Shown piece by piece: positions 44,556-53,657 of a stretch of DNA of 64,000 nt. The stretch spans positions 152,396 through 216,395 of the forward strand of contig NZ_LKPJ01000015.1 in NCBI RefSeq assembly GCF_001443045.1, read 5' to 3'. The notes under the pieces were generated by a model, which was not told the DNA's origin, did no database searches, and was given only the letters and a program-made list of their open reading frames with translations. The DNA comes from Burkholderia ambifaria. GTDB lineage: Bacteria > Pseudomonadota > Gammaproteobacteria > Burkholderiales > Burkholderiaceae. Position numbers and translations under genes: made by a program. Every line of letters begins with the position of its first letter. Position 1 is the first letter of the stretch.

Positions 44556-45881
44556 ATGACTGCTCTCGACGCGGCCGCAAGCCGCTCGCCCGCCGCGCCC
44601 GCCCAATCGGGCGAGCTCGACCGCACCTACAAGAAAGTGTTCTGGCGCATCGTGCCGTTCCTGATGCTCTGCTACGTGGTCGCCTATCTCGACCGCGTGA
44701 ACGTCGGCTTCGCGAAGCTGCAGATGTCGCAGGACCTCGCGTTCAGCGAAACCGTGTTCGGCCTCGGCGCCGGCATCTTCTTCCTCGGCTACTTCCTGTT
44801 CGAGCTGCCGAGCAACCTGCTGATGCACCGCATCGGCGCGCGCATCTGGATCGCGCGGATCATGATCACGTGGGGCCTGCTGTCGGCGGTGTTCGCGTTC
44901 GTGAAGACGCCGACGCAGTTCTACGTGCTGCGCTTCCTGCTCGGTCTCGCGGAAGCCGGCTTCTATCCGGGCGTGATCCTGTACCTCACGTACTGGTTCC
45001 CGTCGCATCGCCGCGCGAAGATCATCGCGGTGTTCATGTCGGCGATTCCGGTGTCGGGCATCTTCGGCAACCCGCTGTCGGGCTGGATCATGGAACGCTT
45101 TCATGGCGGTTCGGGCTTTCACGGCTGGCAGTGGATGTTCATGATCGAGGCCGTGCCGGCCGTGCTCGTCGGCATCGCGACGATCCTGTATCTCGACAAC
45201 AGCATCCGCAGTGCGAAGTGGCTCGACGAGCGCGAGAAGCAGCTGCTCGAGAATGAAATCGCCGCACAGCCGCAGGAACAACAGAAGCACGGCCATTCGC
45301 TGAAGGCCGTGTTCTCCGACCCGCGCATGTGGTGGATGTCGCTGATCTACTTCGCGTTCGTCACCGGCCAGTACGGCCTCACGTTCTGGATGCCGACGCT
45401 CGTCAAGTCGACCGGCATCACCGATACGTTCCAGATCGGCCTGCTGTCGGCGATTCCGTTCGCCGTCGCGATCGTCGTGATGAACCTGTTCGGCCACAGC
45501 GCGGACAAGCGCCGCGAACGCCGCTGGCACCTGATCGTGCCGGCGCTGATGGGCGCGGTCGGGTTTGCAGTCGCCGCGTCGTACTCGCACAATACGGCGG
45601 TATCGATCGTGTTCCTGTCGCTCGCGGCCGGCGGCGTGCTGACCTGCGCACCGCTGTTCTGGTCGCTGCCGACCGCGTTCCTCGCCGGCTCCGCCGCGGC
45701 CGCCGGGATCGCGATCATCAACTCGGTCGGCAACCTCGCCGGGTTCGCGAGCCCGTACGTGATCGGCTACCTGAAGGACGTCACGCACAGCACGTCGTCC
45801 GGCATGTACGTGCTCGCTGCGATGCTCGTGATCGGTGCGATCGCCGTGTGGCTCACGCCCGCGAAACTCGTGAACCGCTGA
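44556..45881 (+). CDS. MFS transporter, anion:cation symporter type (probable tetronate uptake)
   Basis: A 441-aa 12-helix transporter of the ACS family: VVAYLDRVNVGFAKLQM in helix 1, FELPSNLLMHRIGARIWIAR and LRFLLGLAEAGFYPGVILYL. These carry hexuronates, tartrate, phthalate and similar acids with protons. In the middle of the otn operon it most likely imports threonate/erythronate. GGAGACGACG precedes the ATG. The 135-bp gap before it holds only a weak hairpin. Confidence 0.92.
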   Translation: MTALDAAASRSPAAPAQSGELDRTYKKVFWRIVPFLMLCYVVAYLDRVNVGFAKLQMSQDLAFSETVFGLGAGIFFLGYFLFELPSNLLMHRIGARIWIARIMITWGLLSAVFAFVKTPTQFYVLRFLLGLAEAGFYPGVILYLTYWFPSHRRAKIIAVFMSAIPVSGIFGNPLSGWIMERFHGGSGFHGWQWMFMIEAVPAVLVGIATILYLDNSIRSAKWLDEREKQLLENEIAAQPQEQQKHGHSLKAVFSDPRMWWMSLIYFAFVTGQYGLTFWMPTLVKSTGITDTFQIGLLSAIPFAVAIVVMNLFGHSADKRRERRWHLIVPALMGAVGFAVAASYSHNTAVSIVFLSLAAGGVLTCAPLFWSLPTAFLAGSAAAAGIAIINSVGNLAGFASPYVIGYLKDVTHSTSSGMYVLAAMLVIGAIAVWLTPAKLVNR

Positions 45882-45964
45882 TCCGCTGATCCGCTGCCCG
45901 CCGATCCATCATGCGTCGCGGGGCGCCGTGCGCCCCGCCCCATTCACTCACAGGACCCGCTGCC

Positions 45965-46741
45965 ATGCCCCGCTTCGCCGCCAACCTCTCGATGATGTAC
46001 ACCGAGCACGCGTTCCTCGAACGCTTCGCCGCCGCCTCGTACGACGGCTTCAAGGCCGTCGAGTACCTGTTCCCGTACGACTTCGCCGCCGAGGACATCC
46101 GCGCGCGCCTCGACGCGCACAACCTCGAGCAGGCGCTGTTCAACGCGCCGCCCGGCGACTGGGCCGCCGGCGAACGCGGCATCGCGTCGCTGCCGGGCCG
46201 CGAAGACGAATTCCGGCGCGGCATCGACCAGGCACTCGACTATGCGCGCGTGCTCGGCAACAGGAAGCTGCACGTGATGGCCGGGATGGTCGCGCCGGGC
46301 GCCGACCGCGCGCGCCATCGCGATACCTACGTGGCGAATCTGCGGCATGCGGCGCAGGCCGCCTTCGCGCACGGCATCACGGTCCTGATCGAGCCGATCA
46401 ACCAGCGCGACATGCCCGGCTATTTCCTGAGCCGCCAGGACGATGCGCACGAGATCTGCGCCGAAGTCGGCGCGCCAAACCTGAAGGTGCAGTTCGACTG
46501 CTATCACTGCCAGATCGTCGAGGGCGACCTCGCGATGAAGCTCAAGCGCGATTTCGCGGGCATCGGCCATATCCAGATCGCCGGCGTGCCCGAGCGCCAC
46601 GAGCCGGATGTCGGCGAGCTCAACTATCCGTACCTGTTCGAGCTGATCGATGCACTCGGCTATGACGGCTGGATCGGCTGCGAATATCGCCCGAAGGCCG
46701 GCACGTCGGAAGGCCTTGGCTGGCTCAAGCCGTACCTGTAA
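45965..46741 (+). CDS. otnI: 2-oxo-tetronate isomerase (hydroxypyruvate isomerase family)
   Basis: A 258-aa TIM-barrel isomerase: FAANLSMMYTEHAFLERFAA, the active-site Glu in LIEPINQRDMPGYFLS, and LKVQFDCYHCQIVEGDL with a second Glu in GWIGCEYRP. OtnI interconverts 2-oxo- and 3-oxo-tetronate, linking the dehydrogenases to OtnK. It starts 83 bp after the MFS gene and is 28 bp before denD. Confidence 0.92.
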   Translation: MPRFAANLSMMYTEHAFLERFAAASYDGFKAVEYLFPYDFAAEDIRARLDAHNLEQALFNAPPGDWAAGERGIASLPGREDEFRRGIDQALDYARVLGNRKLHVMAGMVAPGADRARHRDTYVANLRHAAQAAFAHGITVLIEPINQRDMPGYFLSRQDDAHEICAEVGAPNLKVQFDCYHCQIVEGDLAMKLKRDFAGIGHIQIAGVPERHEPDVGELNYPYLFELIDALGYDGWIGCEYRPKAGTSEGLGWLKPYL

Positions 46742-46769
46742 TTCAAGCAATTCCAAGAGGGCTTACAAC

Positions 46770-47741
46770 ATGAAAGTAATGATCACCGGCGGCGCCGGCT
46801 TTCTCGGTCAGCGTCTCGCGCGCAAGCTGCTCGAACGCGGCGAGCTGACCGGCCCCGACGGCCGGACCGGCAGGATCGACGAGCTGGTGCTGCTCGACGT
46901 CGTCCAGGGCAGCGATTTCGGCGATGCGCGCGTGCGCTCGATCGTCGGCGACATCGCCGATCGCGCGGTGCTCGAAAGCGCGATCGACACGCAGACGGGC
47001 GCGATCTTCCATCTCGCGGCGATCGTCAGCGGGCAGGCCGAGGCCGATTTCGATCTCGGCATGCGGATCAATCTCGACGCGTCGCGCACGCTGCTCGAGG
47101 TGTGCCGCGCGCGCGGCCATCGTCCCCGCGTCGTGTTCACGAGCTCGGTGGCGGTCTACGGCGGCGTGCTGCCCGACGTCGTGCAGGACGACACCGCGCT
47201 GAATCCGCAATCGTCGTACGGCGCGGAGAAGGCGATCGCCGAGCTGCTGCTGTGCGACTACGCGCGGCGCGGCTTCGTCGACGGCCGCGTGCTGCGGCTG
47301 CCGACCATCAGCGTGCGGCCGGGCCGCCCGAACGCGGCCGCGTCGTCGTTCGCGAGCGGCATCATCCGCGAGCCGCTGAACGGCGAGGAAAGCGTGTGCC
47401 CGGTGCCAGGTTCGACGCGGTTGTGGCTGCTGTCGCCGCGCGGCGCGATCGAAGCGCTCGTCGCGGGCTGCGAGATCGACGGCGAGAAACTCGGCAACAA
47501 GCGCGTGATCAACCTGCCCGGCCTGTCGGTGTCGGTCGACGAAATGATCGCGGCGCTGCGCGAAGTCGCGGGCGACGACGTCGTGAAGCTGATCCGCCAT
47601 GCGCCGGACGAACGTGTCGAGAAGATCGTCGGCAGCTGGCCGGGCCGCTGGGACACGACGCGCGCGGAAGCGCTCGGGCTGAAGGGCGACACGTCGTTCG
47701 CCGACGTGATCCGCAGCTACATCGCCGACGAACGGCGGTGA
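46770..47741 (+). CDS. denD: D-erythronate dehydrogenase (NAD-dependent epimerase family)
   Basis: A 323-aa SDR-type enzyme: VMITGGAGFLGQRLARKLLE, the Ser in VFTSSVAVYGG and the Tyr-Lys pair in SSYGAEKAIAELLL. In otn loci this family is DenD, oxidising D-erythronate to 2-oxo-tetronate. Together with LtnD it lets the operon feed both L-threonate and D-erythronate into OtnI-OtnK-OtnC. CCAAGAGG precedes the ATG. Confidence 0.88.
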   Translation: MKVMITGGAGFLGQRLARKLLERGELTGPDGRTGRIDELVLLDVVQGSDFGDARVRSIVGDIADRAVLESAIDTQTGAIFHLAAIVSGQAEADFDLGMRINLDASRTLLEVCRARGHRPRVVFTSSVAVYGGVLPDVVQDDTALNPQSSYGAEKAIAELLLCDYARRGFVDGRVLRLPTISVRPGRPNAAASSFASGIIREPLNGEESVCPVPGSTRLWLLSPRGAIEALVAGCEIDGEKLGNKRVINLPGLSVSVDEMIAALREVAGDDVVKLIRHAPDERVEKIVGSWPGRWDTTRAEALGLKGDTSFADVIRSYIADERR

Positions 47742-47811
47742 TGGCCGCGCCGCCCGGCGTGCGGCGGCATCGCCGCGGTCCGCCCGGCAGGCAAGGCCGC
47801 ACCGGGCCGCA

Positions 47812-48903
47812 TCAGCGCGGCCCGGCGGATTCCCCGATGCGTATCGATGCGCGTTTCGTTCCACCCGGCGCGCGCGCCGCGCCGGCCGCATGCTGCCACG
47901 CCAGCAAGCCCGGCAGATAGAACAGCAGATCGCGCACGCGGCGGGCACCGGCCAGCGCCAGGCAGGTCGGCGCGTCGAACCCGAGCAGTCCGCCGATCAG
48001 CACGAACCCGCCCTCTTGCACGCCCAGTCCGCCCGGCATCGCGAACGCGACACTGCTCAGCAACTGGATCAGCGCCTCGATCGCAAGCGCCTGCGCGAAG
48101 GTCGGATCGGCACCGAGAAAGTGGAGCGCGAGCCAGATTTCCAGCGAGTAACCGATGAATTGCAGCGTCTGCCAGATCGCCAGATAGCGGACGACGATAC
48201 CGGTCCTGCGCCAGATCATCCGGATCGACTGATCGGTGCGCGCCGACTCGCCGACGAGCGCAACCACCTTGCCGCTCGTCACATGATTGACCACCCGCAT
48301 CGCGCGTTCGAACGGCCGCGCATGCTGCACCAGCGCGAACAGCAGCAGCACCGGCACCAGCGCTGCCATGCCGATGGCAAGGTTCGCGGCCACGCGCGCG
48401 GCATCGGACGACACATGCCCCAGCACGTAGCCGATCGCGGCCAGCGCGAACACCAATTGGCTGATCAGCGTCAGCTGCATGTCGGCGACGAGGCTCGCCA
48501 CGATGGTCGCCGGCCGCACGCCCGCCTGCCGCAGCAAACCGAACGAGACGATTTCGCCGCCGATCCGCGCGACCGGCAACAGTCCGTTGATCGATTCGCG
48601 AATCCAGACGAGTTTCAGCATCGTCGCGAAGGATGGCCGCCTCCGGCCGGCGATCAGCATCCGCCAGTCCCACGCATTCGCGAGCATCGGCAGAATATGG
48701 GCCAGCGCCGCGACCACCAGCCCGGCGCCTGCGGTCTGCAGGCGATGCAGGATTTCCAGCGGATGCTCGCGCCAGATCAGCCATACCGCGATCGCCAGGC
48801 CGGCGAGCGCGGCCGCGCGCCCCGCATGCCGGAGCCGCGCGTCGCCGCGCGCGGGCGGCTGCTCCGCGCGGGTGTCGCCGGGGCTCGTTTCCCGTTGCGT
48901 CAT
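47812..48903 (-). CDS. HpnL-type lysylphosphatidylglycerol synthase TM-domain protein
   Basis: A 363-aa membrane protein of the UPF0104/AglD/HpnL group with six to eight helices: ANAWDWRMLIAGRRRPSF, LVWIRESINGLLPVARIGGE and FAMPGGLGVQEGGFVLIGGL, the conserved family blocks. HpnL proteins go with hopanoid-making clusters and may be flippases or transporters of hopanoids. Its ATG overlaps the HpnI-like stop by 4 bp. No other hopanoid gene is in the window. Confidence 0.82.
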   Translation of the reverse strand: MTQRETSPGDTRAEQPPARGDARLRHAGRAAALAGLAIAVWLIWREHPLEILHRLQTAGAGLVVAALAHILPMLANAWDWRMLIAGRRRPSFATMLKLVWIRESINGLLPVARIGGEIVSFGLLRQAGVRPATIVASLVADMQLTLISQLVFALAAIGYVLGHVSSDAARVAANLAIGMAALVPVLLLFALVQHARPFERAMRVVNHVTSGKVVALVGESARTDQSIRMIWRRTGIVVRYLAIWQTLQFIGYSLEIWLALHFLGADPTFAQALAIEALIQLLSSVAFAMPGGLGVQEGGFVLIGGLLGFDAPTCLALAGARRVRDLLFYLPGLLAWQHAAGAARAPGGTKRASIRIGESAGPR

Positions 48904-50069
48904 GACTCGCTCACCGGTGACAGCATCCCTTCGCGGTCGACGCGAAAGCGCGTGCCGCGCCAGACGACCTGCGACGAAAAGAAGCTCGATACGAAAATCG
49001 CAAACTGCAGGATATCCACGAACGGCAGCCAGATTGCACCGCGCATGCCGGCGCCGGCCGCACGGATCGTCCTGAGCACCAGTAATGCCCGCGCGGCGAG
49101 CGCCGCGGCCGTCAACCAGCAGGCGGCCGCCGCGCCGCCGGACAGCAGCACCGCCAGCAGCGCAAGCGGCAGCGGGTGCATCAGTACCGAGCCGGCATGA
49201 CCGAGCCGATCGGCCGCGCGGATCGTGCGGCTCCACCGCAATTCATGCGCAAACAGGGTCGCGAACGTTTCTTCGACGCACGCATGCCCGACGACGAACG
49301 GCGGAATCGCGACATGGGCGCCCATCTGCCGAACCGCCTCGCCGAGCGCGTGATCCTCGGCCAGATGATGCGCGAAGCGCGTCAGCCCGCCGATGCGTTC
49401 GAGCGTCGCGCGCGTGATCGCAATCGTCTGGCCGAAGCACGGCCGCGCGCGCCCGATGAAGAGACCGGTGACAACGCCGGGCAGGAAGTGGAAATTCGTC
49501 ATCGCGGCGGCAACATCGGGCCAGAAGCCGGGCGATGCGACGCCGCGATACACGCTCGTCACGATCCCGACATTCGTCTGCTGTAGCGCACCGACGACGG
49601 CGCGCAAATAATCGGGCTCGACCAGCACGTCGCTGTCGGCAAGACAGAGCACCGAATACTCCGCGTGTTCGAGCATGTTGACGAGATTGGCGATCTTGCG
49701 GTTCGGTCCGTAAAGCCGCGCATCCGCGACTGCCTTGATGTTCGCGCCGGGATAGCGCGCGCGCAGCGCGTCGACGGCCGCGAGCGCGGCGTCGCTCGCA
49801 TCGTGCACGCCGAACAGGTACTGAACCGGCCCCGGATAATCCTGCACGAAGAAGCTTTCGAGATGCTGAACGAGATGCCATTCGTCGCCGTGCAGCGGCT
49901 TCGCGACGGTCACGCCCGGATAGTCGCGCGGCGCTGCCCCGGGCCGGGCAAAGAACCGGCCGATCAACACGCTCGCCACGACGACGTATGCAATGCCCAG
50001 CATCGCGCTGATCCCGCAGGCGATCGACATTGCCGGGCCCAGCCGGTGCAACAGATGCAGCAAAACCAT
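48900..50069 (-). CDS. HpnI-like family 2 (GT21) glycosyltransferase
   Basis: A 389-aa membrane glycosyltransferase. A TM helix (MSIACGISAMLGIAYVVVAS) leads into VTVAKPLHGDEWHLVQHLES, donor-site CLADSDVLVEPDYLRAVV, VTGLFIGRARPCFGQTIAIT, LAEDHALGEAVRQMG and HELRWSRTIR (Q/RxxRW), then C-terminal helices. The pattern matches the ceramide-glucosyltransferase/HpnI group; HpnI adds GlcNAc to bacteriohopanetetrol. The pairing with HpnL supports this. The start at 50069 was chosen since GGGGGAAGC precedes it; an ATG at 50096 is possible. Confidence 0.8.
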   Translation of the reverse strand: MVLLHLLHRLGPAMSIACGISAMLGIAYVVVASVLIGRFFARPGAAPRDYPGVTVAKPLHGDEWHLVQHLESFFVQDYPGPVQYLFGVHDASDAALAAVDALRARYPGANIKAVADARLYGPNRKIANLVNMLEHAEYSVLCLADSDVLVEPDYLRAVVGALQQTNVGIVTSVYRGVASPGFWPDVAAAMTNFHFLPGVVTGLFIGRARPCFGQTIAITRATLERIGGLTRFAHHLAEDHALGEAVRQMGAHVAIPPFVVGHACVEETFATLFAHELRWSRTIRAADRLGHAGSVLMHPLPLALLAVLLSGGAAAACWLTAAALAARALLVLRTIRAAGAGMRGAIWLPFVDILQFAIFVSSFFSSQVVWRGTRFRVDREGMLSPVSES

Positions 50070-50130
50070 GCTTCCCCCCGTGGTTGCCCATGCCATCCCG
50101 GCACCGGAGCCGGCAGGCGCGAAGGTGCGC

Positions 50131-50481
50131 TTACGCGTACACCCGGGCGAACCGGTTCCCGTTGAGCCTGATATGAAGGACGACAAGCAAACGGTATGCG
50201 CAATCAGATGACACGACTACCGTGCGTCGATCGATTCCGGTCACGCGCACGTGTCCGCAGACGACCGCTGCCCTGAACGCCGCGTCGGACAGCTTGCGGG
50301 CCGAAAGGATGGCGGTCCCGACGGCAACGAAGACCCATGCGCGAAATATCGTCGTGGTGAAGAATGCTTCGGGCACGCGCAAGACGAGCAGCGACATCAG
50401 CACGAAACATTGAATGAACATGGCGGCCAGTGCAGCGATCAGCAGGTGGGCTCGCCAGCGCCCGATCGTCGAGGATGTCAC
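50131..50481 (-). CDS. Hypothetical small membrane protein
   Basis: A 116-aa protein from a GTG with GGGAG 8 bases upstream. Two hydrophobic segments are visible: LLIAALAAMFIQCFVLMSLL and TIFRAWVFVAVGTAIL, then a basic C-terminus. It lies between the HpnI-like gene (minus) and the divergent response regulator. No family recognised; its reality is moderately supported. Confidence 0.5.
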   Translation of the reverse strand: MTSSTIGRWRAHLLIAALAAMFIQCFVLMSLLVLRVPEAFFTTTIFRAWVFVAVGTAILSARKLSDAAFRAAVVCGHVRVTGIDRRTVVVSSDCAYRLLVVLHIRLNGNRFARVYA

Positions 50482-50595
50482 GGTGAAGAAACTCCCGTTC
50501 GCGCAGCGCGGATCGATCTGAAACCGAATTGAAGGGAAACGACGGACGCCGCTGAAATATCGTGGCCGATGGTAGCGGGAATGCCGACGGCAAAC

Positions 50596-50610
50596 CTTAA
50601 GCGTTCTTCA
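50596..50610 (+). promoter_or_regulatory. PmrA/QseB-box-like direct repeat before the response regulator
   Basis: CTTAA-GCGTT-CTTCA, two half-sites in direct repeat with a 10-bp period, 96 bp before the response-regulator ATG. This is the layout of boxes bound by PmrA/QseB-class regulators. It suggests autoregulation. Confidence 0.45.
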
Positions 50611-50705
50611 GAATCGGCGACGTTTGAGACGGCTCAATTACAATCCGTTGCATTGCGCGCACAGTCGGGCGCACGCGATCGCAGACGCCTGCACACGAAT
50701 CGACC

Positions 50706-51365
50706 ATGCGACTCCTCCTTGTTGAAGACGACGATCTGATCGGCAGCGGCCTTGAATTCAGCCTGGGCCAGGCCGGCTATCACGTCGACTGGCTGCGCGA
50801 TGGCGAGGCCGCCGCCACGGCGCTTGCGACGACACGTTTCGCGCTCGTCGTGCTCGACCTCGGTCTGCCCGGAAAATCGGGAACGGAGCTGCTGCGCGCG
50901 CTGCGGGATGCGGGCGATACGACACCGGTGCTGGTACTGACCGCGCGCGGCACCGTGGCCGATCGCGTCCGCGGGCTCGACGACGGCGCGGACGACTATC
51001 TCGCGAAGCCGTTCGAGCTGTCCGAGGTGCTCGCCCGCTGTCGCGCGCTCGTGCGCCGCTCCCAGGGGCGCGCCGGCGACGAAATCGTCTGGCGCGACAT
51101 CACGATCGACCTGACGACCCATACGGTCACGCGCGATGCCTCGCGCATCGCGCTGACGGCGCGGGAGTGGGCGATCCTGGTTCAGCTCGTCAGCCATCAG
51201 GGCATGCCGCAATCGCGGGCGCGTCTCGAAGACGGCCTGTACGGATGGCAGGACGGCCTCGAAAGCAACGCGATCGAGGTTCATATTTCGAATCTGCGCA
51301 AAAAGCTCGGCGCAGAGCTGATCCGCACCGTACGCGGGATCGGTTACGTCGTCGACAGATCATGA
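50706..51365 (+). CDS. OmpR-family response regulator (PmrA/QseB-like)
   Basis: A 219-aa regulator. Receiver: acidic pocket VEDDDLIG, phospho-Asp51 in LVVLDLGLPG, Thr79 and Lys101 in YLAKPF. The C-terminal winged helix has ALTAREWAILVQLV and SNAIEVHISNLRKKL. It overlaps its kinase gene by 4 bp. A PmrA-box-like sequence lies upstream of it, and a related palindrome precedes the cytochrome b561 gene. Confidence 0.95.
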   Translation: MRLLLVEDDDLIGSGLEFSLGQAGYHVDWLRDGEAAATALATTRFALVVLDLGLPGKSGTELLRALRDAGDTTPVLVLTARGTVADRVRGLDDGADDYLAKPFELSEVLARCRALVRRSQGRAGDEIVWRDITIDLTTHTVTRDASRIALTAREWAILVQLVSHQGMPQSRARLEDGLYGWQDGLESNAIEVHISNLRKKLGAELIRTVRGIGYVVDRS

Positions 51366-52813
51366 ACTCGCGCTCGATACGGCGCCGCGTTTCGTCGATG
51401 GCGCTTGGCTGCGTCGTCGTCGTGTGGATCGTCGCCGTGTTCGGCAGCTTCCGGCATGCGACGCGCGAGATCGGCGAATGGGAAGACGCCCGTCTCGTCG
51501 AATATGCGTCGTTGCTGGTCGATCTCGCACCGGCCGATCTCGACCGCCTCGCCCGCATCCCGCCCGATGCGCGCATCGAACTGGATCGCGTCACATCGCC
51601 CGCCGCCCGTGAAAACGACGGCGATCGTCTGCCGCGCGACGTGCTGTTCGAAGTCCGTGACGCGCGAGGCAATGTCGTCGCATCGAGCCTTCCGGCCAAC
51701 GCCCCCGGCGTGCCCGATGCAGCGGACCGGAGCGACGCCCCCGCCACGATCGTCGTTCGCGGCATGCAATGGCGCACGCACACGCTGCGCGACAACGCGT
51801 CGGGGCGATGGATACGGGTGATGGAACCGGCCAACACGCGCAGCGATCTCGCGACGGGCATCGCGCGCGGCATCGTCTGGCCGCTGATCGTCGCGCTCCC
51901 GGTGCTGGCGTTGCTCCTCTGGTATCTGATCGGGCGCAGCCTCGCGCCGCTGAAGACGCTGTCGACGCTGATCGGTGCGCGCGACGCGCGCTCGCTCGAA
52001 CCGCTCGGCATCGCCACCGTCCCGGAAGAGGTCCGCACACTGGTCGATGCGATCGACCGCCTGCTCGCCAGGCTGCGGCAATCCATCGTGCGCGAGCGGG
52101 CCTTCACGTCCGACGCGGCGCACGAACTCAAGACGCCGCTGGCCGCGATCAAGGTTCAGGCGCAGGTCGCGCTCGCAACCGACGATGCGGCGGGCAAGCA
52201 GCTCGCCATGCAGCGCGTGGTGCAAGGCGTCGACCGCAGCGCGCGTCTCGCCGAGCAGTTGCTGCTGCTTGCCCGGCTCGACGAATACGAACGCATTCCG
52301 GCCCGTGCCGTCGTCGTCCGGGAACTGGTCGATACCGCCATCGACCGCCACCGCGCGCGGGCATCGGACAAGGCCATCGACATCATCGCCGGTGGCGGCG
52401 CGACACGCGCGATCCAGGCCGATCCGATCCTCCTTGGCATCCTGCTCGACAATCTTCTCGACAATGCGATCAAGTACGGCCGGCAAGGCGGCCGCATCGA
52501 GATCGACGTACACGACGACGGCGCCGGGCAACGCATTGTCGTGCGCGACGACGGGCCGGGCGTCGCCGCCGGCGAACACGAGCGGCTCGGCGACCGCTTC
52601 TATCGCGGTATCGGCACGCAGTCGCCCGGCAGCGGGCTCGGGCTGTCGATCGTCCAGCGCATTGCGCAATACTTCGGCGGCACCGTGCAGTTCGGGCCCG
52701 GCATCGACGGCCTCGGCCTCGGCATCGTGATCGCGTTGCCGTCAGCCGATGCCGTTCGGATCGATGGCGCGCACGCGTTGCCGGTCGAAACGGATGCGCG
52801 GTCACGCGCTTAA
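51362..52813 (+). CDS. Sensor histidine kinase (QseC/PmrB-like)
   Basis: A 483-aa inner-membrane kinase: TM1 about residues 12-29 (MALGCVVVVWIVAVFGS), a periplasmic sensor of about 150 aa, TM2 near VWPLIVALPVLALLLWYLIG, then HAMP. HisKA holds His254 in DAAHELKTPLAAIK; HATPase has ILLDNLLDNAIKYG and GSGLGLSIVQRIAQYF. It phosphorylates the response regulator encoded just before it. Signal unknown; QseC/PmrB relatives sense cations, peptides or redox stress. Confidence 0.95.
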   Translation: MNSRSIRRRVSSMALGCVVVVWIVAVFGSFRHATREIGEWEDARLVEYASLLVDLAPADLDRLARIPPDARIELDRVTSPAARENDGDRLPRDVLFEVRDARGNVVASSLPANAPGVPDAADRSDAPATIVVRGMQWRTHTLRDNASGRWIRVMEPANTRSDLATGIARGIVWPLIVALPVLALLLWYLIGRSLAPLKTLSTLIGARDARSLEPLGIATVPEEVRTLVDAIDRLLARLRQSIVRERAFTSDAAHELKTPLAAIKVQAQVALATDDAAGKQLAMQRVVQGVDRSARLAEQLLLLARLDEYERIPARAVVVRELVDTAIDRHRARASDKAIDIIAGGGATRAIQADPILLGILLDNLLDNAIKYGRQGGRIEIDVHDDGAGQRIVVRDDGPGVAAGEHERLGDRFYRGIGTQSPGSGLGLSIVQRIAQYFGGTVQFGPGIDGLGLGIVIALPSADAVRIDGAHALPVETDARSRA

Positions 52814-52825
52814 CGAAGCGTTAAG
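52809..52825. promoter_or_regulatory. Palindromic TTAA site before cytochrome b561 gene
   Basis: CTTAACG-AAG-CGTTAAG: perfect 7-bp arms, TTAA cores 11 bp apart. It overlaps the end of the kinase gene and lies 58 bp before the b561 ATG. Its half-sites resemble the box before the response-regulator gene, so the two-component system probably controls b561. Confidence 0.5.
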
Positions 52826-52882
52826 GATTGGTCCGTAGAATCCGCGGGAAGATACGGTCCCCACCGCTTGCCAGGAGCTTTC

Positions 52883-53410
52883 ATGTCCACACCCGCCCGA
52901 TACGACTCAGTCGCACGCCTTCTCCACTGGCTGATCGTGGCGCTTGTCGTCGCGCAGTATGTGATCGGCTGGACGATGCCCGACGTGCATCGCGATACCC
53001 GCCCGGTCGGGCTGATCGCCGCGCACCTGATCGTGGGCACCGCGCTCATCGCCGCGATGGCCTGTCGCGTGCTCTGGCGCGCGACGCATCGTCCGCCCGC
53101 CGACGCACTGTCGCCCGCGATGCGCACGGCGTCGGGCGCAACACATTTCGCGCTCTACGCACTGCTGATCGCGGTGCCGTTGCTCGGCTGGATCAATGCG
53201 TCGTCGCGCGCATGGGCCGTGACGCTGTTCGGCGTCGTCCCGCTGCCGGCGCTGTCGGCAGCCGGATCGGGTTTCGGGCACGCGATGGGCGACGTGCACG
53301 GCATCCTCGCGTGGGTGCTGTTCGGCGGCATTTGCCTTCACGTTGCAGCGGCGCTCGCGCATCGTTTCGTTCTGCGCGACCAGGTCATGCAACGGATGAT
53401 GCCCTGGTAA
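52883..53410 (+). CDS. Cytochrome b561 family protein
   Basis: A 175-aa di-haem membrane cytochrome with four helices. Haem-ligand His residues are in VARLLHWLIVALVVAQYVIG, LIAAHLIVGTALI, MGDVHGILAWVLF and ICLHVAAALAHRF. Bacterial b561 proteins move electrons from quinol, often as superoxide scavengers or partners of periplasmic reductases. AGGAGCTTTC precedes the ATG. It follows the kinase gene by 69 bp. Confidence 0.93.
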   Translation: MSTPARYDSVARLLHWLIVALVVAQYVIGWTMPDVHRDTRPVGLIAAHLIVGTALIAAMACRVLWRATHRPPADALSPAMRTASGATHFALYALLIAVPLLGWINASSRAWAVTLFGVVPLPALSAAGSGFGHAMGDVHGILAWVLFGGICLHVAAALAHRFVLRDQVMQRMMPW

Positions 53411-53657
53411 GCGCGCCGCTCGCATCCCGGCACGCCATGTGCGGATCGCGATATCGTCCGCATCCCTGCTCATCCTGCGATCGACCTGCGCGCCCAGCGG
53501 AACCGGACGACGAGTTGATCGCGGCGCCGCGCGAAGCGGCGCGCAATCGACGGCATGGCCGTCCGTGCAGTTCGATCGGGCCGCGTGCCGCGAACGGCAT
53601 GCGGATTGCCGTACCGCGAACACGACGGCCTGAAGAGGCATACGTACATATCGGCGC

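Noticed and set aside
43446..45788. A 780-codon minus-strand frame across otnK, otnC and the MFS gene
   Set aside because: Arg/His-rich shadow with no family pattern; the plus-strand genes are well supported.
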